This document shows, in pieces, positions 1 to 7,718 of a stretch of DNA of 64,000 nt. The position numbers were made by a program, and so were the translations under genes. Location: the NCBI GenBank assembly GCA_051654905.1, contig JBOFYY010000159.1, forward strand, positions 62,001 to 126,000. The letters are read 5' to 3'. Within the stretch, counting starts at the first letter, position 1. Each line of letters opens with the position of its first letter. A model generated the notes under the pieces. It was given only the letters and a program-made list of their open reading frames with translations, was not told the origin of the DNA and searched no databases. The DNA comes from JBOFIQ01 sp051654905. GTDB lineage: Bacteria > Actinomycetota > Actinomycetes > Propionibacteriales > Propionibacteriaceae.

Positions 1-223
1 GATCGGTAGAAAGCCAAGCTGCGCGTAGGTCGTCTAGTCTATGCGCAGGCGCACCGCTATCGCGATATACCCCATGAGTGAGCCGTGTGAGATCATCCGC
101 CTCGGTGAAACGCGTCAGCTGCATATGGCTAACTCCGCGCGCAAGAGCTTGACGTGATGTGACTAGCCCCCATTGGGACTCCGTGAGTTCTGCTAGTGCT
201 CGCCGTGCTTCACTCGTCTTCAT
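1..223 (-). CDS. AbiEi-type antitoxin domain protein (partial, runs off the window)
   Basis: The minus strand is open from an ATG at 223 to the window edge, giving 74 residues that start MKTSEARRALAELTESQWGL. The stretch with WGLVTSRQALARGVS and then LTRLTHGVYR is the winged-helix N-terminus typical of AbiEi-family (type IV toxin-antitoxin) antitoxins, which repress their own operon and counter an AbiEii nucleotidyltransferase toxin. The rest of the gene and any toxin partner lie outside the window. Many actinobacterial proteins with this N-terminus are orphan regulators without a toxin, so only the domain is assigned. It is encoded on the same strand as, and 177 bp downstream of, the restriction-modification gene. 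Confidence 0.7.
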   Translation of the reverse strand, partial: MKTSEARRALAELTESQWGLVTSRQALARGVSHMQLTRFTEADDLTRLTHGVYRDSGAPAHRLDDLRAAWLSTD

Positions 224-400
224 GCTTGAATACTAACGTTTAAGATGTTAGAAACCAAGTAGTAATCCATTGAGACTTCAGGATGACTGACTCAGTAGTC
301 AAGCGATGGTTTTTAACAGGGTTGGCTACTGTAAACAGCTGGATTACGCTCTGGCTCTAGTATTGCGTTCAAATTCTTCTATCAGCGCCAATGAAATAGG

Positions 401-3181
401 TCAACGCTTTTTGGCTACTAATCCCTCAGTGAGGTCTTGGTATCTTGCAAAAAGAATTTCCAAACGTTCCGCATCAGTCGTGAGTTTTTTGCGTGCCCCA
501 AAAGCTTTATCAACACTGAGATCCAGCTGGTGATGAGCTTTCACAAGTGCTGGATCCATTGCTAATGGATTGTAATGTGCATCTAGCGAACGCTGAGGGT
601 GTAATGCTCGCGCAGCGAGCACTTCTTGCCCAGCGGCAATAATCTGTGTTCGCAATTCTTTGGTTACCGGTGGCAGCGGAAGATTATTCCACACGATTGT
701 GTTGGAGAAACGGTAGTCAGATTTCAATCTTCCGCCTACAGTTTTCTGCCAGACTATCGCCATAGAGCTTTCAATAATGGCGAACCCGAACCCATCAGAA
801 TCAGCGCAAATATAGATCTGGTTTCCGGCGATGATCGAGGGATCATAAAGATCACAAGTCATCCACTGTCGAGTTTCACTAAACACACTTGGAATCGCTA
901 GATATTTTGTTTCAGGGATACTCCCATTCGGGCGGAATAGGTGCGGTACGAGACGAAGCTTATATGCATCACCTGTAGTTGGTTGTTGCTCGCGCCACTG
1001 TCGAACCGATTCGACTCTAGTTTTCAGTAAACCCGATTTTCCAAGATCAGCTGGGTCTAAATCTACTAACCACAAACACCAACGGTCTAATCCTCTAATA
1101 AGTTCTCGTCCCATTCTATATGGTCGTAGATATTTTGCTGCTACTGGATCGGCGGCAAAAGTCTCGTAGTCGTCGGCTTCAACAATAAGATAACCGCCAT
1201 CTGCTGGTTTGGAACCAAAACGAGCTTCAGGGAGTTCAACACTCAATGGATGGGAACGCTTCGTGATAAAAATATTCGGTCCATCAGCAAGATAGGCATT
1301 AAGACGATGGGTTTCATGTTCTACCGGTTCCCCTCGCACATCTGCATAGGAAAATGCTCGAGTTGGAGTTGGGTATTGCCCGTTCTTACCCTTAGTCTCC
1401 CGGTCATAGCCAGTGATGACACAATGCACCGCAGCTGCGCTAGGAGCTTCAGACATCCAAGCAAAAGTTCGGTGGGCAAAGCGAATACGCCATCCTGAGT
1501 TGAACAGTGCTCCAAATAATGCGGTAACCGGTTGCCCTTGGCAAATAGAATTTGTGGAGACGAAAGCAAAACGACCAGGAATAACCCCGAAGTAATCCAT
1601 AGCTTTCTTGAACCAGCCGGTGACATAATCAAGGTAACCGTCGTAGTGTTTTCCCCAGACGTATTTCATATCATCAGTTTGCTCAGCAGCCTTGGTAAAT
1701 TGCCCGATAAATGGCGGATTGCCAGCAATATAGACAGTTTTGGCTGGAGCGACCACCTGTGTCCAATCCATGCGAAGTGCATTAGCGACATGAATATCTG
1801 CCGATGACCGTAGCGGCAACATATCCGAGGTGAGCCCCAATGTTTTTGCTGCCTCTTGGTTAGCTTGATGTTGAATCAAGAACATAGCAGTCCGCGCAAT
1901 CGTTGCAGGCCAATCTTCAATCTCAATGCCATGAAAATGATCCAGCTGGATTGTGACCAATGATTCCGCGACCAAAGCCAAAGCATTACCGCGCCTGTTA
2001 TCAAGCTCAAAGCGACGTTCCAGAATCCGTAACTCTAGAGATCGCAGTTCTCGATAAGCAATAATGAGGAAGTTGCCGCAACCACAAGCTGGGTCAAAAA
2101 CATGGATCTCACCCATATCTCGCAATAAGGCTTCTAGCCGCGCTGGATTATTGTAATCACGGCGGAATCGGCTCTCTAGGTCATCAAGAAAAAGGGGTCT
2201 AAGGCAGCGCAGGATATTAGTTTCGGTAGTGTAATGTTCCCCAAGTTCCCGCCTAGCTTCCTTAGTTTTTACCGATTGAAATAATGACCCAAAAATTGCT
2301 GGGCTGATGCTAGACCAGTTGAAATCAGCAGCTTCAAGCAAAATATCTCTGCCAGCCCGATCAAAACTAGGAATACCTATTGAATCACCAAATACTGACC
2401 CATTTACGTAAGGAAAAGACATGATGAGTTCATCATCAGGATCCCGTTCACTCTCAGGTTGGTTAAGACATTGGAACAGATATGAAAGTTGGGCCCCTAA
2501 ATCGCTGCCATCTTCACGGGTGCGTTCCTCCAGATAGCGAGTGAATAAATCTCGTTCCCACAACCCAGAATCATCAGCGTAAAGACAAAACAATGTCCGA
2601 ATAAGAAAGACTGAAGCTGGGTGGCCGGTGAAATGCTTACGCTCTAATACCTCATAAAGCGAAGCCATTAAGCGCGCAGCGGCGATAGATGCCTGTTCCT
2701 GCTGGACCGCGCCGGTATGTTTACGGGTATAGCCAGAAAGAAAAATGAAATCTTCTATATGCTGCGGTAGCTCGTACAGCTCAAAAGTTAGTTCATCCTT
2801 GCCGCTTGGTGCAAGTAAATCAAGCACCCGGAAAGTTTTGAAATCTGAAGAAATAATCGTATGCGGGCGTTCATGCTCACTCAGCGATTCTAAGTAATCT
2901 AACCCTTGCTGCTCAGCGCGGGAAAGATCCTTCCCGGCGCTTTTCATCTCAAAGAGAGCCACCCCGCTGATAAGTGCATCAATATAACCGTGATATCCGG
3001 TAGAAGAACGCTTTGCGCGTTTCTCGTATAGCGCGGCAGTTTTCTCACTAATACCAAAAATGGCAAGAAAATCGCGAATAAACGTTTGGGCTTGTTGCTT
3101 TTCCTCGCCGGGTTCATCTTTCCAAGCAGCGACAAACTGCTCCGCGCGACGACGGATATCTGCAAGCACCAAAGACTTCAT
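401..3181 (-). CDS. MmeI-like type IIL restriction-modification enzyme
   Basis: This 926-residue protein should combine DNA cleavage, adenine methylation and target recognition in one chain. The N-terminus has a PD-(D/E)xK nuclease signature: Asp68, nine residues, then Glu78-Met-Lys80, the spacing found in MmeI (D70, E80, K82). A helical connector follows. The methyltransferase has motif I DPACGCGNF at 363-371 and catalytic NPPF at 488-491, the amino-methyltransferase type. The C-terminal third should hold the target recognition domain. Length matches MmeI (about 919 residues). The ATG at 3181 is preferred over an upstream GTG in the same frame because GGAAG lies at ribosome-binding distance. 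The neighbour is an AbiEi-type gene, suggesting a small defence cluster. Confidence 0.9.
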   Translation of the reverse strand: MKSLVLADIRRRAEQFVAAWKDEPGEEKQQAQTFIRDFLAIFGISEKTAALYEKRAKRSSTGYHGYIDALISGVALFEMKSAGKDLSRAEQQGLDYLESLSEHERPHTIISSDFKTFRVLDLLAPSGKDELTFELYELPQHIEDFIFLSGYTRKHTGAVQQEQASIAAARLMASLYEVLERKHFTGHPASVFLIRTLFCLYADDSGLWERDLFTRYLEERTREDGSDLGAQLSYLFQCLNQPESERDPDDELIMSFPYVNGSVFGDSIGIPSFDRAGRDILLEAADFNWSSISPAIFGSLFQSVKTKEARRELGEHYTTETNILRCLRPLFLDDLESRFRRDYNNPARLEALLRDMGEIHVFDPACGCGNFLIIAYRELRSLELRILERRFELDNRRGNALALVAESLVTIQLDHFHGIEIEDWPATIARTAMFLIQHQANQEAAKTLGLTSDMLPLRSSADIHVANALRMDWTQVVAPAKTVYIAGNPPFIGQFTKAAEQTDDMKYVWGKHYDGYLDYVTGWFKKAMDYFGVIPGRFAFVSTNSICQGQPVTALFGALFNSGWRIRFAHRTFAWMSEAPSAAAVHCVITGYDRETKGKNGQYPTPTRAFSYADVRGEPVEHETHRLNAYLADGPNIFITKRSHPLSVELPEARFGSKPADGGYLIVEADDYETFAADPVAAKYLRPYRMGRELIRGLDRWCLWLVDLDPADLGKSGLLKTRVESVRQWREQQPTTGDAYKLRLVPHLFRPNGSIPETKYLAIPSVFSETRQWMTCDLYDPSIIAGNQIYICADSDGFGFAIIESSMAIVWQKTVGGRLKSDYRFSNTIVWNNLPLPPVTKELRTQIIAAGQEVLAARALHPQRSLDAHYNPLAMDPALVKAHHQLDLSVDKAFGARKKLTTDAERLEILFARYQDLTEGLVAKKR

Positions 3182-3235
3182 AGTTAGAGTCTTCCATACC
3201 GTACTGACAATTAATGGCGATACACGATTGCTAGA

Positions 3236-4177
3236 GTGACGAAAGTGATAACAAAACCAAACCAAGCATTGGGGTACGTGCTTGTAACGATCTCCGCTGC
3301 ATGTTTTGGGTTGCTGCCATTATGGGCAACATGGTCACGATCTCAAGGTATGCCAGTTATCGCGACGCTCTTTTGGCGGTTTTTGCTCGCTGCCGCCATA
3401 TTTTTGCCGTATGCCATCTGGCGAGACCGGCGACGTCTCTCGGCGCGGGCGTTAGTTGCAACAATTTTGCTGGGGCTGATCGTCTACACCTGTCAGGCTG
3501 GGCTTTACTTTTTTGCAATAGGTTTCGCCGGGCCAGCATTAGCGACAGTTCTGTTATATCTTTATCCGATTTTTGTGTGTTTGGGGGCGGTTCTGCTGCG
3601 CCGGCAGCAGTGGTCATGGTGGATCATGTTTTTCCTCGCTGTGGCAATGTTTGGGATCGCTCTAACCGTAGGGAAAATAGCGCAAGCATCGCTTGCAGGC
3701 GTTCTAGTTGGGGTGGCATGTGGGCTGTCCTATGCGATTTACATGCTGATCGTCGATCAAGTTGCTACCCGCGTCCCCTCCCGAACAATGGCTGCCATCA
3801 TGTTTTCGTCAGCAGCAGTTGATATGGGAGTTATTGGTGCTGCTACCGGGCAAATTGTGGTCCCCGGGAAAGCCCAAATCTGGCTTATCATCGTCGGATT
3901 AGCGGTTGTAAGTACCATCGGAGGGGTTTGGTTGCTCTACGCGGGAATGCCGCTCATCGGCCCGACCCACGCATCGCTAGTTAGCATGACAGAGGCTGTC
4001 GTAGCGCTCATAGTTAGCACGATATTTCTCGACGTGCGAATGACGTTGTTGCAATGGATCGGGGCAGCTTTAGTTATTGCCGCAGCAATTGGTGGGATGA
4101 CTATCACCCTGCCAGCGGCAGCTCCTTCCCCGCTAAGCGATAGCGAAGAAAGAGCTGACGCTGGCGTCATGAATTAA
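3236..4177 (+). CDS. EamA/DMT-family membrane transporter
   Basis: A 313-residue hydrophobic protein with about ten membrane segments arranged as two EamA repeats, typical of the drug/metabolite transporter superfamily. The first repeat carries the conserved pattern around YVLVTISAACFGLLPLW, followed by WRFLLAAAIFLPYA, and the second repeat ends with GPTHASLVSMTEAVVALIVS, a classic EamA signature. The substrate cannot be read from the sequence; relatives export amino acids, sugars or metabolites. It starts with GTG at 3236, 54 bp from the divergent restriction-modification gene, and is convergent with cobF. Confidence 0.85.
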   Translation: MTKVITKPNQALGYVLVTISAACFGLLPLWATWSRSQGMPVIATLFWRFLLAAAIFLPYAIWRDRRRLSARALVATILLGLIVYTCQAGLYFFAIGFAGPALATVLLYLYPIFVCLGAVLLRRQQWSWWIMFFLAVAMFGIALTVGKIAQASLAGVLVGVACGLSYAIYMLIVDQVATRVPSRTMAAIMFSSAAVDMGVIGAATGQIVVPGKAQIWLIIVGLAVVSTIGGVWLLYAGMPLIGPTHASLVSMTEAVVALIVSTIFLDVRMTLLQWIGAALVIAAAIGGMTITLPAAAPSPLSDSEERADAGVMN

Positions 4178-4180
4178 TAG

Positions 4181-4951
4181 TTAGCGACGACGTAGCAGGT
4201 AAGTGTCGAACATCCAGCCCTTGCGTTTTGCGGCTTCTGCTCGGGTCTGCAGAATCTGATCACGTACTTCTTCTAGCGGTCCGCTGATGAGGATCTCGTC
4301 GGCAGTTCCTAGGTACGCGCCCCAATAAATATCGATACCAGTAGGGTCAATCAGGCTGAAGGTTTGTTTGCCGTCAAGCATGACCACAGCATCATCCATT
4401 CCTTCTGGAAGTCCTTCTTGCAGCAGGCGAGCCGGGGTGATTTGGACGCCTTTTCCTTGCCGATTAAGTGGGATTTGATGACGAGCTGCTAGCGCCAGTA
4501 CGCAGCTAATTCCGGGGATCACTCGTAGCGAGAAAGCTGATCCGGTAGCTGCTTTCTCATCAGCTTGTACTTCTTGGACGATAGCAAGAGTTGATTCGTA
4601 AAGGCTTGGATCTCCCCAGATAAGGAATCCGGCGCGGCCACCGTCGCTCAGATGGTCGGCAATTGCTCCGCTCCACAATTCGCGACGCTGCTCGCGCCAT
4701 AATTTTACGGCCGCCTTGTAGTCAGGGGCAGTGCGCCAGGGGCGCTTAGGATCTCGTAGCTCAACTGTTTTTAGCGGAGTGTCGCGATGACGTTCGATGA
4801 CGACGCGACGCGCTTCAACTAGGTCGTCGTATTCGTCTTCTTTCAAAACAACGAATAGTACGTCGATATCTTTGATGGTTTGAACGGCTTCCATCGTGAC
4901 CCAGTTAGGATCACCAGCACCGATACCAATCAAAATCAGTTCTCTAGCCAC
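4181..4951 (-). CDS. cobF: precorrin-6A synthase (deacetylating) CobF
   Basis: A 256-residue tetrapyrrole methylase-fold protein. It opens with ELILIGIGAGDPNWVTMEAV, the SAM-binding start of the CobF branch, and has the family signature FLIWGDPSLYES and VIPGISC. CobF methylates C-1 of precorrin-5 and removes acetate to give precorrin-6A in the aerobic cobalamin pathway. A GTG at 4951 preceded by GGAGG at good spacing is chosen; the in-frame ATG at 4963 overlaps that ribosome binding site. No other cobalamin gene is in the window, so it is either a remnant, part of a scattered pathway, or has another tetrapyrrole substrate. A near-consensus CRP/GlxR site lies about 20 bp upstream. Confidence 0.85.
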   Translation of the reverse strand: MARELILIGIGAGDPNWVTMEAVQTIKDIDVLFVVLKEDEYDDLVEARRVVIERHRDTPLKTVELRDPKRPWRTAPDYKAAVKLWREQRRELWSGAIADHLSDGGRAGFLIWGDPSLYESTLAIVQEVQADEKAATGSAFSLRVIPGISCVLALAARHQIPLNRQGKGVQITPARLLQEGLPEGMDDAVVMLDGKQTFSLIDPTGIDIYWGAYLGTADEILISGPLEEVRDQILQTRAEAAKRKGWMFDTYLLRRR

Positions 4952-4971
4952 GATTTCCTCCATACATTATT

Positions 4972-4987
4972 TGTGTAATAGGTCACA
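4972..4987 (-). promoter_or_regulatory. Candidate CRP/GlxR-binding site upstream of cobF
   Basis: Read on the minus strand the 16 bases are TGTGACCTATTACACA. This matches the corynebacterial GlxR consensus TGTGANNTANNTCACA at all fixed positions but one. It lies about 20 bp before the cobF start codon, where binding would more likely repress than activate. A Crp/GlxR homologue is encoded at 41956-42672. Confidence 0.5.
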
Positions 4988-5176
4988 CACTCTAGCGGTT
5001 TTTGGGATTCCTAACAGGAGCGGCTAGGGAGGGCAACGCGATGATTAATTCTAGCTGCCTTAGCTTACTTTTAAGAGAAAAAGAAGCGATGCTAGAAGGT
5101 AATAACGTATTCTGTTGAAAAGAATTAACTCGCGTAGCCGTATGTTAAGTAACTGATAGGCATAGGAGTTTTAGTT

Positions 5177-6053
5177 ATGAGCAGTCCGCTAGGGGGGGGC
5201 TAATAAGCCTCGGTCCTCAGGTCCGCTAGGTTCAGGCGGTCAGACTCCTCAGAATCCTCCGACCCCATCCGACGCTACCTCTATATCTTCGGTTCAGACG
5301 CAGCCTCCAGTTTTTGAGCCGACGCAGGTACTTCCGGTTCAACCGCAAGCTCCAACAAACTTAGAACCATGGGTTAGTAATAAGAAAACTTCGGTAGGCA
5401 ATAAGAAATGGCTCAAGATATTGTTGCCGTTATTGCTAGCTCTAGCTTTGCTAGCGACAGGTGGCTTTATATTGCATCGAAGGCTTTCTTCGGTTCCTGA
5501 TCCAATAGTAATTCCTACCGAAGTTTCCAAAACGCCTAAACCGTCAACGAAATCTTCGGCTAGTAAAACACCTAGTGCTACCCCAGAGAAAACGGCATCT
5601 CTATCGCCAAAATCTACCCCAACACCCTCTGCTACTCCTACGCCAGATCTAGAGCAAAAAGCTGTCGAAACATTGAAGCTGTTCCGGGAAGCTGATCTAC
5701 CTTCGTTGTCGCTGAGTGGTCAACCAGCAGCTATGTTGGGAGGCAAATGGGTGGGAGTTACTGATCCAGCATTATTTACTCGTTCTGGATCTCATACTTT
5801 TGGAGCTGTAGATATTCTTTATGAGCACAGCAGAATTCGGGCAGAGCAATCCTCGAGTTCAGTAAAAATACTTCTCGTGTATGGGTCTGATTTTGGAGAT
5901 CGGTTAGATCACGATGGAAAGCCGATATACGTAACGTTGGCGACAAGTTCGTGGAGCAGCCGAGAAGAAGTCTTATCTTGGTGTAAATCTAAGTTCCCAG
6001 GGATCCCAGACGCCGAAAGAAATAATCTATGTACGCCTACGGTTCTTAAGTGA
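5177..6053 (+). CDS. Membrane-anchored Pro/Ser/Thr-rich protein, frame broken at a G8 tract
   Basis: An ATG at 5177 with AGGAG eight bases upstream reads only eight codons before TAA, because a run of eight G (5192-5199) shifts the frame. With one G fewer (or two more) the frame continues to 6053 as a protein of about 291 residues: a Pro/Gln-rich cytoplasmic N-terminus, one membrane helix (KILLPLLLALALLATGGFIL, coded around 5415-5475), a Ser/Thr/Pro/Lys linker and a globular C-terminal domain with two Cys near the end. The downstream frame has no start codon with a ribosome binding site between 5193 and the membrane helix, which supports a single interrupted gene. Function is not recognised. 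As sequenced the gene is off, by phase variation, fixed mutation or a sequencing error. Confidence 0.7.
5192..5199 (+). repeat. G8 homopolymer tract inside a coding region
   Basis: Eight consecutive G follow codon 5 (CTA) of the reading frame that starts at 5177. Seven G would restore the frame into the long downstream protein; eight puts it into TAA TAA. Tracts of this length are prone to slippage during replication and are a known phase-variation device. Confidence 0.8.
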
Positions 6054-6089
6054 AGTTATGAAAAGCTTTTCCTGCTAGCTATTTCTAGT

Positions 6090-6689
6090 TTAAGAGTGGC
6101 TGGCAGAAGGAGTTGTCGGAGCGGTCTGGTCACAACTACTAGGGCTAATAATTGTGGTGCTCTGAGCTGCGCTGGGATTCATTGGTTGAAATTGGCTTCC
6201 GATAACAACATCGACGCTATTGGGGTCTGCACGATTATCGGAGCTAATATTAGTCGTATTGAAGAAGGCAGCTACCAAACGAGCTTGTGGCGAATCTACA
6301 GCTGAACCACGAATTACGGTATCGGTAACTCGCTCATTGGTGTTAGCGACGTTCTTTATCTGAAATCCAGCGTTGCTTAGTTGAGTTGATACTTGCCCAC
6401 CTGTTCCAGCGCGTGCTCCACCATTAAGTACCGTGACGCTGATTGCGGAAGAAGTAATGGTGTTAGGTGTTGGGGAAGGACAAGTTTTGGGGGTAGCGCG
6501 AGGTGCAGGAGGCAAGACGCTATAAAAAAATCCCCATAACAACATTGCAAGTAAAACAACAATAAGAGTGATCAGCGCAACTCTAGTTTTGCTAAACCAT
6601 GCTACGAAAGTTTGATATTTACTGGGGCTAATATTTTCTGAATCGGTAGATCTTTTTGGCGGCAGCTCTGCGGCTTCGGCAGTAAGCAT
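6090..6689 (-). CDS. Membrane protein with extracytoplasmic LytR_C domain (copy 2)
   Basis: A 199-residue protein with a cytoplasmic N-terminus, one membrane helix (about residues 36-58), a Pro-rich spacer and a LytR C-terminal domain (about 75-165) recognised by ISVTVLNGGARAGTGGQVST and the later VDVVIGSQF. LytR_C domains occur in envelope-maintenance proteins of actinobacteria, alone as here or after an LCP domain. No catalytic LCP domain is present. A second LytR_C gene ends three bases upstream and shares the architecture, so the pair probably arose by duplication and is co-transcribed. The tail is rich in Ser, Thr and Pro. Confidence 0.8.
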   Translation of the reverse strand: MLTAEAAELPPKRSTDSENISPSKYQTFVAWFSKTRVALITLIVVLLAMLLWGFFYSVLPPAPRATPKTCPSPTPNTITSSAISVTVLNGGARAGTGGQVSTQLSNAGFQIKNVANTNERVTDTVIRGSAVDSPQARLVAAFFNTTNISSDNRADPNSVDVVIGSQFQPMNPSAAQSTTIISPSSCDQTAPTTPSASHS

Positions 6690-6692
6690 AAT

Positions 6693-7280
6693 TTAACTAC
6701 TGGGAGTAGCTGTGGGCGTAGCGATCGCTGGTACACAAGCTGATCCTGCTGCAACAGCAATATCGCGAGGAGCTTGCTGATTCATGCCAGACCAGTTGTT
6801 ATTTTCTTCTCCGACATTATGAGGCCCGACGAGAATATCGATGGAGTGATCAATTCTCCCATCAGCTTCAATAATGGGGTTTTGGAAGAAGCCAGCAGCG
6901 AGTTTTACTTCAGGATTATCGTTAGCAGCGCCGCGAATGATTGTTTGAGTGATTCGCTCTGAAGAATTACCAACAGTACCGATAATAAAACCGGAGGCTT
7001 TCATGTTGGCGGCAATTCCAGAGGCGCGTCCTCGTTCGGTAGAACCGTTATAGATATTGACGGTGACCTGATTGGAAGACAGTACTTCTGTTGCGATAGT
7101 GGTACATGGTTTCAGCGGGGGAGTAGGAGCAGGAGCAGTGAGATTCTTCCAACCCCATTTGCCCGCAACGCAAATAAAGCAGAGCAAAAGCAGTAGCGTG
7201 AGGGGGGTCTTAACGACATCCCAAAACTCACGGGGTGTTTGTGGCATATGAAACCACGATGAGGGCGCGTTAGTGCTCAT
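6693..7280 (-). CDS. Membrane protein with extracytoplasmic LytR_C domain (copy 1)
   Basis: A 195-residue protein with one membrane helix (about residues 24-45) and a LytR_C domain starting at VTVNIYNGSTERGRASGIAA and ending near HSIDILVGPH. It has the same layout as the next gene: short cytoplasmic start, helix, Pro-rich linker, domain, Pro/Thr tail. Both share the pattern ER(I/V)T(Q/D)T(I/V)IRG in the domain. In mycobacteria a single-pass LytR_C protein of this type (Cei) is linked to envelope integrity, so a cell-wall role is inferred. It is the middle gene of a tight three-gene minus-strand operon. Confidence 0.8.
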   Translation of the reverse strand: MSTNAPSSWFHMPQTPREFWDVVKTPLTLLLLLCFICVAGKWGWKNLTAPAPTPPLKPCTTIATEVLSSNQVTVNIYNGSTERGRASGIAANMKASGFIIGTVGNSSERITQTIIRGAANDNPEVKLAAGFFQNPIIEADGRIDHSIDILVGPHNVGEENNNWSGMNQQAPRDIAVAAGSACVPAIATPTATPSS

Positions 7281-7292
7281 AATGTGATGATC

Positions 7293-7586
7293 TTACTGGA
7301 GTACTAGTACTCGGGCGTGCATGGTAGGGCGTTGCTGAAGTGCGGCTCGTAGCGCCCGATGAAGACCATCTTCTAGGTAGAGATCGCCATTCCATTGCAC
7401 AACATGAGGGAATAGGTCACCGTAAAAGGTTGAATCTTCTTCTAGGAGAGCATCAAGACTTAGGTTGCTTTTCGTTGTGATGAGCTGGTCCAAACGTACC
7501 TGCTGAGGGGCAATAGTCGACCACTGCTTTTGTACGAGTTGGTGCTCGGGATAAGGGCGAGAATCGCCGACACGCTTGAAGATCAC
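7293..7586 (-). CDS. Small conserved actinobacterial protein, ParB/Srx-like (often labelled VapB-like)
   Basis: A 97-residue protein beginning with GTG at 7586 (MIFKRVGDSRPYPEH). The C-terminal stretch LYLEDGLHRALRAALQQRP resembles the D-G-x-H-R signature of ParB/sulfiredoxin-fold domains. Homologues in actinobacteria are commonly labelled as VapB-family antitoxins, but no PIN-domain toxin is adjacent and no DNA-binding motif of VapB is visible here. It is the first gene of the operon with the two LytR_C proteins, 12 bp upstream of the first. The partnership hints at an envelope-linked role; the function is unknown. Confidence 0.7.
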   Translation of the reverse strand: MIFKRVGDSRPYPEHQLVQKQWSTIAPQQVRLDQLITTKSNLSLDALLEEDSTFYGDLFPHVVQWNGDLYLEDGLHRALRAALQQRPTMHARVLVLQ

Positions 7587-7718
7587 ACCTGAAGTCTAGT
7601 TCGTTATAGAGATTTTAGTAGTTACTAAGCTGCGATGTCGGTATATCTATTAAAACTTATTTAGCTTTACTGGGAGATCTTCCCCCACGGTTGGGCAAAT
7701 ACATGGCAATCTTATCTT

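Noticed and set aside
4952..5176. Cobalamin riboswitch near cobF
   Set aside because: No B12-box-like sequence is visible and the region is AT-rich without clear long-range pairing.
6054..6089. GAAAAGCTTTTC palindrome as terminator
   Set aside because: Only six AT-rich base pairs with no loop, too weak to call.
7293..7586. VapBC toxin-antitoxin module
   Set aside because: The small protein has no visible VapB DNA-binding motif and its neighbours are LytR_C membrane proteins, not a PIN-domain toxin.
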